Counted from the first letter of the stretch, positions 9,057 through 18,028 are shown. The stretch is DNA of 64,000 bases from Actinomycetota bacterium (GCA_026393115.1 JAPLAU010000026.1:1-64000); one strand, 5' to 3'. The notes: a model not told the origin generated them from the letters alone. Program-made: numbers and translations.

Positions 9057-9851
9057 CTAGCGCACCTTGGCATTCGACGCGACTACTCCGAAGGTGGTGT
9101 GCGTCTTCGTGCGTTCACCCAGTGACTGCAAACCGCGCAGCCAGGTCGACCAGTAAGTGGCGAGATCGACGCGCTCGAAGTGTTCGCGCGCGAGAGTGAG
9201 AATCGCTTCTTCGTCGACTCCATCGCGTACCACGTGATACTCGACCATGTCGGCAGCATTCGTCTCGTCGTACACACCGCGCAACCGGCGCCACCGCGTT
9301 CCGAGTCCTTGTGCGAGATTGCCTTGAGTGGTGCGCCACGCGTAGTAGCCAGCCCGATCGCTGGCCATGTTTGCTTTCGAGCGACGCGGATACCAAAGCG
9401 GGTCTTGCCACGACACAAATCCGCCACCGGGATTGGTGTGTACGAACGCAGTTCGCAGAAACTCGAGGTAGTCGGGAATGTGGTGCAGCACGGAGATGCA
9501 GGCGACGAGATCGAACGATGACGAGATGCCCTCGAGCCAGGTGCCGTCGACATCATGCACGACGTTGACGCGAGGGTTCAAGCGGTAGCGATCTGCGAGT
9601 GCGACCGCTGCGGGACCGCTCATCTCAGTGACGACAACATCTGCGCCGGCTCCGAGCAGAACATCAGTGAAGTCACCGTGGCCGGCCCCGACTTCCAAAA
9701 CTCGACACTGACCGTTGCGCTCAATCGCGTCGGCAACGCTCGCCCGCAGCGACGCGGTGATCATCTCGCGCAATTGCGTGTGCTTGAGGTGAGGCGAGCC
9801 CGACTCGTAGTCGTGCCCTTCGGGATGAGCCTGTTCTTGCAGGTTGTCCAT
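9057..9851 (-). CDS. class I SAM-dependent methyltransferase
   Basis: A 264-residue methyltransferase of the Methyltransf_11/25 type. Motif I is textbook (VLEVGAGHGDFTDVLL), followed by an acidic strand VVVTEMSG for the SAM ribose, and motif IV FDLVACISVLHHIPDYLEFL. The insert after motif V (SWQDPLWYPRRSKANMASD) is rich in aromatic and basic residues and probably forms the acceptor site. ATG 9851 has a GGAGG eight bases upstream; in-frame codons further up are not needed. It precedes a P-loop kinase-like gene. The acceptor cannot be predicted. Confidence 0.85.
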   Translation of the reverse strand: MDNLQEQAHPEGHDYESGSPHLKHTQLREMITASLRASVADAIERNGQCRVLEVGAGHGDFTDVLLGAGADVVVTEMSGPAAVALADRYRLNPRVNVVHDVDGTWLEGISSSFDLVACISVLHHIPDYLEFLRTAFVHTNPGGGFVSWQDPLWYPRRSKANMASDRAGYYAWRTTQGNLAQGLGTRWRRLRGVYDETNAADMVEYHVVRDGVDEEAILTLAREHFERVDLATYWSTWLRGLQSLGERTKTHTTFGVVASNAKVR

Positions 9852-9960
9852 ACCCCGTATCCTCCCCGAGCGATCACTGTTTCCCAAGCATGGTGGCTAC
9901 GTCTTGCGGGTGAAGGACCTTGTAGGTTCTCGACCCTGTCGCTTGCCGCCAGCCGTATAT

Positions 9961-10027
9961 CCCGCGAGTCCATCACTTGCGCGGCCTAACAGGGCCGGAT
10001 AACCCGCCTAGATGATGGACTCGCGGG
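9961..10027. repeat. 15-bp perfect inverted repeat with nested hairpin
   Basis: CCCGCGAGTCCATCA at 9961-9975 is matched exactly in reverse complement by TGATGGACTCGCGGG at 10013-10027. The 37-base loop holds a second small stem (CGGCC...GGCCG around 9983-9998). It lies in the 223-base gap between the stop of the MFS gene and the methyltransferase start, both on the minus strand. There is no T-run after either arm, so a standard terminator is not obvious. It could be an RNA cruciform, an operator or a relic of a miniature element. Confidence 0.7.
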
Positions 10028-10074
10028 CAAGGCGGCTGCGATGTGGTGGTGAGAGGGAACAGTGAGGAAGGGAC

Positions 10075-11352
10075 TCACGAGGCTTCTCCCCTCGCCTGAT
10101 GTTCGCGCTCGGCCTTTACCGCAGCGAAGTGGGGATCGGTGCGCGCGTCGTAGCGCCACAGTGCGGGAAGCGCGGCTGCAGCGACGCCGACACCTGCCAC
10201 ACACAGGATTCCACCACTCGCGAACGCACCCGCCAAACCCAACCTGTTGGCCGCGAATCCAGCACGCGCTTGGCCCAGTGTGGGTCCGACGGCGTAACTG
10301 ATCAGCTCGAGTCCGGCCATGCGGCCGCGCACCTCATCGGGAATCGTCTGGTTCCACATCAGGCCCCGAAAGTGGCCACTGAGCATGTCGAAGTATCCGG
10401 CGACAACGAGTAGCGCGAGGACGACTCCGATGGTGGGGGCCACTGCGATCAGGCCCACCGCCGCTCCCCACGTGGCGGCGGCGAACACGATGAAGCGGCC
10501 GTGATGTCGCGCGCGCGGTGTCCAGCCACTCGTCGCGGCGAACACCAAGCTTCCGACCGCGGCCGCACTGTAAAGCAGCCCGAGCGCCCACGGTGCGTTG
10601 TATTCCTTCACCACAAACGGAAAGAGGGCGTAAGGAAATGCGAAGGTCATGGCCACGAGATCGACCGCATACGTGCCGAGAATGTCGCGTCGACTTCGCG
10701 CGTAGCGCAGCCCATCGCCGATATGTGCAACGACCGATGCGCCATCGTGATCATGACTAGGTGGAATGGGCGGCAAGCGCACCAGCAATCCAATCGACAG
10801 CGCGAATGTGGCGACATCAACGGCATACACGCTTGCGGTGCCGAAGGCAGCAATGAGGAGGCCAGCGATGGCAGGCCCGACGAGTGCTGACGAATCGCGC
10901 ACACCCGACTTCAGCGCGCTCGCAGCAGAGAGACGGTCGTGCGGTACAACACGAGGCAGAATCGCATCAAGCGACGGACGCTGCAGACCATCGAGTGCGG
11001 CGACGGTCATCGCGACGAGGTAGAGCACCGCGGTACTCGGGGTTGGGCTGAGCGCATTCACGAGGAGCACTACCGAGGTGAGCAGCAACGCAATCTCCGT
11101 CAGCACCACCATGCGCCGGCGATCAAGCCGATCGGAGAGTGAGCCACCGAAAAGGCCGAAGATAATGAGCGGCGCCAGTTCGGCAAGGCCAATGAAACCG
11201 ACGGCGACGAACGAGTCGGTGATCTGCGCCATCTGAAACGGAATCGCAACGTACGTCATCATCGATCCGAGCCCGGTAATTCCACCGCTGACGAACAGCA
11301 GGCGAAAGTTGCGCAGGTCGCGCAGCGGACTCAGATCAATGTGCAGTGGCAC
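10075..11352 (-). CDS. MFS transporter (MFS_3, EntS-like exporter)
   Basis: A 425-residue protein with about 12 transmembrane helices. The conserved loop 2-3 motif reads GGSLSDRLDRRRM, and the sequence RPSLDAILPRVVPHDRLSAASAL matches the MFS_3 group, which includes the enterobactin exporter EntS and macrolide pumps. The start is a GTG at 11352; no better ATG is available. It is divergent from a DoxX-family gene across 56 bases. Substrate unknown. Confidence 0.85.
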   Translation of the reverse strand: MPLHIDLSPLRDLRNFRLLFVSGGITGLGSMMTYVAIPFQMAQITDSFVAVGFIGLAELAPLIIFGLFGGSLSDRLDRRRMVVLTEIALLLTSVVLLVNALSPTPSTAVLYLVAMTVAALDGLQRPSLDAILPRVVPHDRLSAASALKSGVRDSSALVGPAIAGLLIAAFGTASVYAVDVATFALSIGLLVRLPPIPPSHDHDGASVVAHIGDGLRYARSRRDILGTYAVDLVAMTFAFPYALFPFVVKEYNAPWALGLLYSAAAVGSLVFAATSGWTPRARHHGRFIVFAAATWGAAVGLIAVAPTIGVVLALLVVAGYFDMLSGHFRGLMWNQTIPDEVRGRMAGLELISYAVGPTLGQARAGFAANRLGLAGAFASGGILCVAGVGVAAAALPALWRYDARTDPHFAAVKAEREHQARGEAS

Positions 11353-11408
11353 TCCCGGATCATTGCACGGAGGGCGCCGAAACCGACGTTCACTGTTAAC
11401 GTGCGCCT

Positions 11409-11813
11409 ATGGCAACCATCGCGCGCTGGGTACTGGCCGCCTTCCTCTTCTTTGCGGGTGTGAGTCACTTCGCGAGCACCGATGCATTCCGAGCGCAAGT
11501 GCCACCATGGATGCCGGCACCCGTCGCTGTCGTCTACGTCTCGGGTGTCATTGAGATAGCCCTCGCGCTGGCGCTCGCCTTTCTTTCCAAGAAACGTGCG
11601 CAGGTGGGGTGGGTAGTAGCGGCTTTCTTTGTGATCGTCTTCCCCGGCAACATTTCCCAGTTCCTCACCCACACCAGCGCCTTCGGTCTTGACACCGATG
11701 CCGCTCGAGCGATTCGTCTGCTCTTTCAGCCTTTGCTGGTGGTGTGGGCCCTGTGGTGCACCGGCGCGTGGAGCACCTGGCGCAGTCGCCGAGTGGCTAC
11801 CGCTTCAGAGTGA
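11409..11813 (+). CDS. DoxX family membrane protein
   Basis: A 134-residue four-helix membrane protein. The N-terminal helix ends in FAGVSHFAS and the second begins with SGVIEIALALALAF, matching the DoxX signature of a conserved histidine or phenylalanine after helix 1 and G..E in helix 2. Helix 3 (AAFFVIVFPGNISQFL) and helix 4 follow. Family members are linked to quinol oxidation or redox defence, but most are uncharacterised. Its 3' end overlaps a minus-strand gene remnant by 17 bases. Confidence 0.82.
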   Translation: MATIARWVLAAFLFFAGVSHFASTDAFRAQVPPWMPAPVAVVYVSGVIEIALALALAFLSKKRAQVGWVVAAFFVIVFPGNISQFLTHTSAFGLDTDAARAIRLLFQPLLVVWALWCTGAWSTWRSRRVATASE

Positions 11814-11946
11814 CGCGTGCGGACGTACCGCTGACGCTGCCCTTGGCGAGCACGACCACCCGATACGTACCCTTCCGAAGATTGATCGCGGCGGGCTCAG
11901 CGGTATCAGCGGGCTCAGCGGTCCGCGGTGGGCTTTCGACGGGTGT
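11797..11946 (-). pseudogene. C-terminal remnant of a secreted Ig-like protein
   Basis: On the minus strand a frame ends at the TAG at 11797-11799 with the peptide INLRKGTYRVVVLAKG, then SVSGTSARVTLKR. This is typical of the last beta-strands of secreted repeat proteins. Before it lies a Pro/Ala/Glu linker with an imperfect repeat (AEPADTAEPA), encoded by the repeated GCGGGCTCAGCGGT. The frame is open up to about 12006 but has no ATG or usable GTG before the domain, so it appears to be the tail of a destroyed gene. Compare 8041-8451. Confidence 0.5.
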
Positions 11947-12065
11947 GCGAAGTAAGTGAAGAAAGATTGCCTTGAGGGTTACTGGAGATTGGCTGAGGGT
12001 CGTCGATCACCTTAAGTAGGCATCCGAATACGAGGTGTCGCTGGTACTTTGGAGGCTCGGTTGTC

Positions 12066-13256
12066 GTGAGCGTTTCGCATTCTGAGGTGATGATGAAGTC
12101 GGCAGTGCGCCGCGGTCCAGCGGTCCACGTGGTGGCCGTGACGGCAGTCGCTGCTGCCCTCATGACCGGCTTCGAATTGCTGCCCAGCGGCGATGTCGTG
12201 CTCTGGATTGCGGTCGTCGCGATTACTTTCATTGCGGTGGCTGTTGGCTATGTGCTTGCCCGGCGCGGCAAGGTTGACTCCGCTGCGGTGCTACTCCTGA
12301 GTGCGTTCGTGCTTGCCCTCTTCATCGGACCGCTGGCTACGGGTGACCTGGGAATTGCGCCGTTCTGGCTCGGCCCGATTGCCGCGGCGGGCCTGCTGGT
12401 TTTGTCGCGACGCTATTTTCCTGCGCTCATCGTGGGGCTCGCACTTGCCCTGGTTGGGCTTCTCCTCGTAGGTCGACCATCGGGGTTCATTACTCCTGAT
12501 TACCTCGCTCTTCTCGTGGGTGGAGCGTTGGTGTCGCTTGCCACGGTGGTTGTCGCTGCGTACGGGGTACATGAGCGCACCTCGTCGCTGCAGCAGGCGC
12601 GGAATCTGACGATGCAGGCCGACGACCTGCTTTCTAGCCACCAGCAGGTACGCGCCGAACTCATGGCGCGGGCAGTCGTCTGTGAAGCGTCGGTTGCCGC
12701 TGTGGTGTCCGAACGCGAGCGGCTGATCGAGAGTTTGAGTGACATGGCCGTGCGCGATCCGAGTACCGGCCTGTTCAATGCGCGGCATCACAAAGAACAG
12801 TGGGCGATGGTGATCGAGGAATCGAAAGTCACCGGCCTTCCGGTGTCGGTGATTGCCCTCGACCTCGACAATTTCGGTCGGGTGAATCGCGAGTACTCGC
12901 ATGAGACTGGGGACCGAGTACTCGAGGAGTTCGCAACCCTCATCCGCCGCCATATCCGTCCGGGAGATATTCCTTACCGACTCGGTCAAGGTGAAGAGTT
13001 CATTGTTCTGCTTCCGCACACTCGATCGCATGAGGCGGTTGCCGTCGCGGAGCGCATTCGCGTGGGTACGCGTAAGCATGGATGGAACGACATGCGTCCC
13101 GAGGATCGGTTGACTCTCAGCGCGGGTGTTTCGGATCGAAGCGCACAATCAAGTGAACGCTGGTCCGATGTTCTCAATCGTGCCGACGCAGCGCTGCTCC
13201 GGTCAAAGGCGGATGGTCGCGATCGGGTAACCGAATCGAACGAGGTAGCTCTGTGA
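12066..13256 (+). CDS. membrane GGDEF protein with altered signature (GQGEEF)
   Basis: A 396-residue protein: about six hydrophobic helices in residues 15-165, a coiled-coil linker (about 170-230) and a GGDEF domain. The entry sequence is DPSTGLFNARH, and DLDNFGRVNREYSHETGD holds the metal and base contacts. The signature is RLGQGEEF: one residue longer than the usual R-x-GGEEF, with the first glycine changed. The RPGD motif before it is at six rather than five residues. Activity is therefore doubtful. The GTG start at 12066 has GGAGG about ten bases upstream. Its stop overlaps the start of the next GGDEF gene (GTGA), so the two are translated together. Confidence 0.85.
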   Translation: MSVSHSEVMMKSAVRRGPAVHVVAVTAVAAALMTGFELLPSGDVVLWIAVVAITFIAVAVGYVLARRGKVDSAAVLLLSAFVLALFIGPLATGDLGIAPFWLGPIAAAGLLVLSRRYFPALIVGLALALVGLLLVGRPSGFITPDYLALLVGGALVSLATVVVAAYGVHERTSSLQQARNLTMQADDLLSSHQQVRAELMARAVVCEASVAAVVSERERLIESLSDMAVRDPSTGLFNARHHKEQWAMVIEESKVTGLPVSVIALDLDNFGRVNREYSHETGDRVLEEFATLIRRHIRPGDIPYRLGQGEEFIVLLPHTRSHEAVAVAERIRVGTRKHGWNDMRPEDRLTLSAGVSDRSAQSSERWSDVLNRADAALLRSKADGRDRVTESNEVAL

Positions 13257-14476
13257 GTGTCACCCTGCCGACAGCGACAACCGCTGTAGAACGACTCGAC
13301 TCTCAGCGCAGGATCGCGGTGCGCAATCGCCTCCTTGAAGTTGGCGCGATCGTTGGAGTTGCTGGAGGTGCGGTACTCGCGCTGAGCCCGACCGCGCCCA
13401 CTGTCGGCGTGGTGGCGATCGCGTGCGGTGTCGGTGCTGCCGTTGTGCGGCTACTCACGCGACGGAGTCCGGGCTGGGCGTCGCTTGCAGCGATCGCGGT
13501 ATTGGTGGCCGCAGTACTGCTCGTGCCAGTAGTTCATACCGGTGCACTCGGTGGGAGCGCTTTCTTCGTGGGAGTGTTCACGCTTGTCGTGATGGCGTCG
13601 GCCCCGCGGACGGTGGCCTGGATTGCGGTGGCAGGCGCGGGCGTGATGCTCATGGCACTTGCCGCCATCACTGCCTTTGGCCGGTTTCCTGAGGCCATCG
13701 ATGGTGATGAGATCACGTGGTGGCGAGTCGCATTCGAGGGGGTTCTTGTCCTGGTGCTTTCGCTCGTCGGAGTGTTCGTACAACTGCGCCTTGTCGCGGC
13801 TGCTGAGGACGATTTGGTGCGAGAGCGAACGCGCGTCGAGGCATTGAGTATTCAACTGGCCGAGCAGAATGCCGCACTTGAGTTGGACGTGGAACAGCAG
13901 GAAGCGAACCTGGCGACGGCGGTGCGTGACCGTGATCAGATGGCAGCCGATTTGCGGGAAGCCAGCAATGTTGATCCCGGTTCGGGTCTACCGAACCAGC
14001 GACGTTGGGAATCGCAACTTCCCGTGATGCTGACGCACGCGCGTACGCAAGGGAGGCCCGTTTGTATTGCGGTAGTCGATCTCGACGAGTTTTCGAAGGT
14101 CAACAACGAACTGGGACACCCAACTGGAAGTGAAGTGATTCGCAGAGTTGCGCAGCGTTTAGCGCGCTCGTCGGCGCCGGGAACCTTCGTCAGCCGCATC
14201 GGTGGTGAGGAGTTTGCCCTCGCGATGCCGGCCGTTGATGAGCGAACTGCCCTTGACCAGCTCACCCTGCTTCAGGCGGCCGTTGCCTCTGAACCGTGGG
14301 CCGAGATCGATGTGCATCTCAACCCCACCTTCAGCGCGGGTGTCTGCGAAGTGTCGCCGGATGCGTTCGGCGACGTCTCGAGCGTGGCACGTGAGGCGTT
14401 GCACCGTGCCGACTTGGCGATGCAGCGAGCCAAACGAAACGGCCGCAACCGAGTGGTCGCGGCCGAATCGCTGTGA
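13253..14476 (+). CDS. membrane GGDEF diguanylate cyclase
   Basis: A 407-residue protein with the same design as the gene before it: about six transmembrane helices (residues 25-185), a coiled coil (about 185-235) and a GGDEF domain. The signature RIGGEEFALAMP is intact. No RxxD inhibitory motif precedes it (SAPGT at that place), so product inhibition through that site is not expected. The GTG start at 13253 sits in a GTGA overlap with the upstream gene. The matching layouts and coupled translation suggest a gene duplication and possibly a heterodimer in which one half is regulatory. Confidence 0.88.
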   Translation: MSVTLPTATTAVERLDSQRRIAVRNRLLEVGAIVGVAGGAVLALSPTAPTVGVVAIACGVGAAVVRLLTRRSPGWASLAAIAVLVAAVLLVPVVHTGALGGSAFFVGVFTLVVMASAPRTVAWIAVAGAGVMLMALAAITAFGRFPEAIDGDEITWWRVAFEGVLVLVLSLVGVFVQLRLVAAAEDDLVRERTRVEALSIQLAEQNAALELDVEQQEANLATAVRDRDQMAADLREASNVDPGSGLPNQRRWESQLPVMLTHARTQGRPVCIAVVDLDEFSKVNNELGHPTGSEVIRRVAQRLARSSAPGTFVSRIGGEEFALAMPAVDERTALDQLTLLQAAVASEPWAEIDVHLNPTFSAGVCEVSPDAFGDVSSVAREALHRADLAMQRAKRNGRNRVVAAESL

Positions 14477-14489
14477 AGTAGCGGCGTAG

Positions 14490-15647
14490 TTACAGCAGTT
14501 CGAGGATGGTGGCGTTGGCCATGCCGCCGCCTTCACACATTGTCTGCAGGCCGTACTTAATACCGTCGCGCTTCATGCGGTGCAGCATGGTGGTCATCAG
14601 GCGGGCACCGGAGGCACCCAGCGGGTGACCAAGGGCAATGGCGCCACCGTTGGGGTTCGTCAGCGCACGGTCGGCGCCCGTCTCGGCGTACCAGGCGCCG
14701 AGCACACACGCGAAGGCCTCGTTGACTTCGAAGGTTCCGATGTCGCTGAGGCGCAGTCCGCTGCGCTCGAGGGCCTTCGCGGTTGCGGGAATCGGACCTG
14801 TCAACATGATCACCGGGTCGACGCCCGCGAGCACCGACGTATGCACGCGCGCAATCGGAGTGAGACCCAACTCAGCAGCCTTCTGTGATGTCGTGATCAG
14901 AAGTGCCGCGGAGCCGTCGGAGATCTGTGAGGCGTTGCCCGCGGTCACGACTCCATCTTCTTGGAACGGAGTCTTGAGACCGGCGAGTGACTCAAGAGTC
15001 GTACCCGCGCGAATGCCCTGATCAACGGAGACGACTCCCTCGGCCGTGGTGATCGGAATGATCTCGTCGGCGAAGAGCCCGGCGTCGGTGGCAGCGGCGG
15101 CGCGCTGCTGCGACTCAACGGCGATGGTGTCGAGGTCTTCGCGCGAGAGATTCCAACGTGCGGCGATCATTTCGGCGCTGATGCCCTGAGGCACAAGAGT
15201 GTTGTTGTAGCGGTCGATCATCATCGGGCCGAACGGGCCATCACCACCCAGTGCGTTTGAGAACATCGGCACGCGGGACATTGACTCGATACCGCCAGCG
15301 ATCACCATGTCGTAGTGACCGGCGATCACTCCTGCAGCGGCGAACATGGCGGCCTGCTGACTGGATCCGCACTGTCGATCGATTGAAACGCCGGGGACGT
15401 TTTCAGGGAAGCCTGCCGCGAGCGCGGCATTGCGACCGACATTAAATGCCTGCTCGCCCACCTGTGAGACACAACCCCAAATCACGTCTTCAACGTTTAC
15501 GGGGTCGACACCAGTGCGGGCCATCAAACCCTGCAGCACGTGCGCCGAAAGGTCTATCGGGTGGATTCCGCTGAGCGCGCCCTTCACCGGCTTACCAACA
15601 CCCACTGGTGATCGAACAGCTCCAACGATGACAGCGTCGCGTGACAT
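14490..15647 (-). CDS. acetyl-CoA C-acyltransferase (thiolase)
   Basis: A 385-residue degradative-type thiolase that cleaves 3-oxoacyl-CoA to acetyl-CoA and a shortened acyl-CoA. The acyl-accepting cysteine is C93 (DRQCGSS), the catalytic histidine is H341 (ALGHPLGAS) and the second cysteine is C371 (CEGGGMAN). NEAF, the conserved Asn-Glu motif, is present before them. Length is normal. It is last in a probable operon with an acyl-CoA dehydrogenase and an APH-fold kinase. A 13-bp hairpin lies between it and the dehydrogenase gene. Confidence 0.93.
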   Translation of the reverse strand: MSRDAVIVGAVRSPVGVGKPVKGALSGIHPIDLSAHVLQGLMARTGVDPVNVEDVIWGCVSQVGEQAFNVGRNAALAAGFPENVPGVSIDRQCGSSQQAAMFAAAGVIAGHYDMVIAGGIESMSRVPMFSNALGGDGPFGPMMIDRYNNTLVPQGISAEMIAARWNLSREDLDTIAVESQQRAAAATDAGLFADEIIPITTAEGVVSVDQGIRAGTTLESLAGLKTPFQEDGVVTAGNASQISDGSAALLITTSQKAAELGLTPIARVHTSVLAGVDPVIMLTGPIPATAKALERSGLRLSDIGTFEVNEAFACVLGAWYAETGADRALTNPNGGAIALGHPLGASGARLMTTMLHRMKRDGIKYGLQTMCEGGGMANATILELL

Positions 15648-15682
15648 GAATCCTCCTGGCGGTGGTGTGTGTGTTTGTAAGT

Positions 15683-15711
15683 CTGCCGTGGGAATGGGAT
15701 TCCCACGGCAG
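15683..15711 (-). terminator. 13-bp perfect hairpin, terminator or attenuator
   Basis: CTGCCGTGGGAAT and ATTCCCACGGCAG pair perfectly around a three-base loop. The hairpin begins six bases after the acyl-CoA dehydrogenase stop codon and lies 35 bases before the thiolase start. On the minus strand it is followed by ACTTACAAACACAC, not by a U-run. It may partly terminate transcription or mark an mRNA processing site that lowers thiolase expression relative to the upstream genes. Confidence 0.6.
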
Positions 15712-15716
15712 TCGGG

Positions 15717-16940
15717 TTAGGGCAGGTAGCGGCGCAATTCCTCACGAGCGATCGACCGCAGGTGAACCTCATCGGGGCCGTCGGCGAGGCGTAGCGTGCG
15801 CAGGCCGGCCCAGCCTTCAGCCAAGGGTGTGTCGGCCGAAACTCCGGCGGCACCAAAGGTCTGAATCGCCTTGTCGAGAACGAAGAGAGCGACGTTCGGA
15901 GCCACGACCTTGATGGCAGCAACCTCGGTGCGTGCTTCTTTGGCACCGACGGTGTCGATCAGCCAGGCGGCCTTGAGAGTGAGTAGTCGCGCCTGCTCAA
16001 TCTGAATGCGGCACTGTGCGATCCATTCACGGATGACGCCTTGCTTGGCCAGCACACTTCCGAATGCCGTACGCGTCATGGCGCGTTCGCACATCAACTC
16101 CAGCGCTCGCTCAGCAAGTCCGAGGCTGCGCATGCAGTGGTGAATGCGTCCGGGGCCAAGGCGCGCCTGGGCCATCATGAATCCGCCGCCGCGCGGGCCG
16201 AGCAGGTTCGAAACCGGAACGCGTACGTTGGTGAAGCTGATCTCGCCGTGGCCGCCATGGGCGCCGTCGTCGTAGCCGAAGACGCTGGTTGAGCGCTCGA
16301 TGGTGACGCCGGGGGTATCGAGCGGAACGAGCACCATCGACTGGCGCTGGTGGCGATCGGCCTCAGGGTCGGTCACGCCCATTACGATCGACACCTTGCA
16401 CTCAGGACGCATGGCACCGGTCGACCACCACTTGCGACCATTGAGCACGAATTCGTCGCCGTCGGTCTCGATGGACATCGAAATGTTGGTGGCATCCGAT
16501 GATGCGATGCCGGGTTCGGTCATCGAAAAGCATGAGCGCATTTCGCCTGCGAGTAGCGGAACGAGCCACTGCGCGCGCTGCTCGGGCGTGGCGAACATGT
16601 CGAGGAGTTCCATGTTGCCGGTATCGGGAGCGCTGCAGTTCATCGCTTCAGGCGCGAGTGCCATCGATCGACCCGACAGCTCAGCAAGCGGTGCGTACTC
16701 GAGCACGCTGAGGCCCGCGCCGTTCTCTGAGTGCGGCAGGAACAAGTTCCACAGCCCGCGGCTTTGCCCGGCTACCTTGAGATCGGCCATGAGCGCCGGC
16801 GTGCGGAACGGTGTGCCGGCAGCGTTGTTAGCCTTCACCTGCTCTTCGAAGGTGTGCTCGGCGGGGTAGATCACCTCATCGAGAAAGGCTTGCACCTTCG
16901 ATTGCAGTTCACGCGATCGGTCGCTGTGGGTGAAGTCCAT
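15717..16940 (-). CDS. acyl-CoA dehydrogenase, ACAD10/11-like
   Basis: A 407-residue FAD-dependent acyl-CoA dehydrogenase. The middle segment ([17 protein letters not shown]) is the FAD/substrate loop, and [14 protein letters not shown] and the C-terminal [17 protein letters not shown] match the ACAD10/11 subgroup, where the tail differs from the YEGT motif of beta-oxidation enzymes. ATG 16940 is chosen because GAGGAG lies just upstream; the longer frame reads through a repeated intergenic sequence. It follows an APH-type phosphotransferase, the same pairing that is fused in ACAD10/11 and separate in LvaA/LvaC of Pseudomonas. Confidence 0.88.
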   Translation of the reverse strand: MDFTHSDRSRELQSKVQAFLDEVIYPAEHTFEEQVKANNAAGTPFRTPALMADLKVAGQSRGLWNLFLPHSENGAGLSVLEYAPLAELSGRSMALAPEAMNCSAPDTGNMELLDMFATPEQRAQWLVPLLAGEMRSCFSMTEPGIASSDATNISMSIETDGDEFVLNGRKWWSTGAMRPECKVSIVMGVTDPEADRHQRQSMVLVPLDTPGVTIERSTSVFGYDDGAHGGHGEISFTNVRVPVSNLLGPRGGGFMMAQARLGPGRIHHCMRSLGLAERALELMCERAMTRTAFGSVLAKQGVIREWIAQCRIQIEQARLLTLKAAWLIDTVGAKEARTEVAAIKVVAPNVALFVLDKAIQTFGAAGVSADTPLAEGWAGLRTLRLADGPDEVHLRSIAREELRRYLP

Positions 16941-16974
16941 TGCTACTCCTCGTTGTCGATGGTGCTGCCTGCTG

Positions 16975-17020
16975 ATGTTCAGGGATGGTCGGGGATGTTC
17001 AGGGATCGTCAGGGATGGTC
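16975..17020. repeat. short imperfect direct repeats
   Basis: Four to five copies of a degenerate (T/C)AGGGATSGTC-like unit, including two TGTTCAGGGAT copies, fill the gap between the kinase stop at 17009 and the dehydrogenase start. They overlap the last codons of the kinase gene. The origin is probably local slippage; no function can be assigned. Confidence 0.5.
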
Positions 17021-18028
17021 GAGTGCTTCGAGGGCTGAATTGAGTAGCAGCGGTACCCACGTTCCGAACGTGTCGAAGCCGGTACCGACGGTGTGGCCCT
17101 GCAGGAATCGGTAGTGAATGCCCTGGGCAATGACGGCGAGCTTGAAGTAGCCGAAGCCGATGTACCAGTCGAGGTGGCTCAGATCGCGGGTGCTGCCGGC
17201 CGCGTAGCGCTGCACCATCTGGTCGGGCGTCAGGAATCCTTCGGCCGCGTCGGCGTGCGGCATCGTGAAGCCACCGCTGTTGGTCAGCGATTGGTACACA
17301 ACGAGCAGGCCGACGTCAGCGAGCGGATCTCCGATGGTGGCCATCTCCCAATCGACGACCGCAGCGATGCGGCTGACATCGGGCGTGTACATCACGTTGG
17401 TAAGGCGGTAATCGCCGTGCACGATGCCGGGGGGAGTCTGCTCGGGAAGCGTGTCGGTGAGGCGTGAGATGAGTTCAGGCAGTACCGGCTGCGTCTCGGT
17501 TTCCGACGATTCCCACTGGGTGCGCCACCGCTTGAGTTGGCGGGCAAGGAAACCTTCGGGTCGGCCGAATTCGGCGAGTCCGATTGAGGCAGGCTCGAGA
17601 GCGTGAAGTGCGAGCAGCGTGTCGACGAGTTGCTCGCACGAACGACGGGCCGTTGCGTGGTCGAGTGTGGCCAGGGTTTCCGGCTGATCGAGTACCACGC
17701 CGTCGATGAATGACATCAAGTAGAAGGGCGCGCCAAGGACCTCGGGATCTTGGCACAGCACGATCGGAGTAGCAACGGGAACATCGGTGTCGCACAGTGC
17801 ACTGATCACGGTGAACTCACGCGTCATATCGTGCGCGGTCGGAAGTGCGTGACCGAGAGGCGGGCGACGTAACGCCCAGGTGGTGGTTCCGTCACTGACG
17901 CGGTAGGTCAGGTTCGACTTTCCGCCTGCGATCACAGTCGCTGTGAGAGCGCCGGTGCGTAGACCCGGGTGCGTGCTGTCGAGCCAGCCGCGCAGTTCGC
18001 CGAGATCGAGCCCGGGGGTTTCACTCAC
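17009..18028 (-). CDS. APH-fold phosphotransferase (LvaA/ACAD10-11 kinase-domain-like)
   Basis: A 339-residue aminoglycoside-phosphotransferase-fold kinase. The nucleotide loop is [10 protein letters not shown], the catalytic loop is [11 protein letters not shown] with aspartate and asparagine, and the metal-binding motif is [17 protein letters not shown]. These are the exact features of the phosphotransferase family that partners acyl-CoA dehydrogenases in ACAD10/ACAD11. In the characterised Pseudomonas Lva pathway such a kinase phosphorylates 4-hydroxyacyl-CoA. A similar role here is an inference from the neighbour. The start is GTG at 18028. Confidence 0.85.
   Translation of the reverse strand: MSETPGLDLGELRGWLDSTHPGLRTGALTATVIAGGKSNLTYRVSDGTTTWALRRPPLGHALPTAHDMTREFTVISALCDTDVPVATPIVLCQDPEVLGAPFYLMSFIDGVVLDQPETLATLDHATARRSCEQLVDTLLALHALEPASIGLAEFGRPEGFLARQLKRWRTQWESSETETQPVLPELISRLTDTLPEQTPPGIVHGDYRLTNVMYTPDVSRIAAVVDWEMATIGDPLADVGLLVVYQSLTNSGGFTMPHADAAEGFLTPDQMVQRYAAGSTRDLSHLDWYIGFGYFKLAVIAQGIHYRFLQGHTVGTGFDTFGTWVPLLLNSALEALDHP

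Noticed and set aside
12291-13148. 285-codon open frame on the minus strand
   Set aside because: Mirror of the first membrane GGDEF gene; its His/Arg/Gln-rich translation looks like antisense.
13981-14476. Idea that the second membrane GGDEF protein is inactive
   Set aside because: GGEEF and the metal-binding DLDEF segment are intact; only the inhibitory site is missing.
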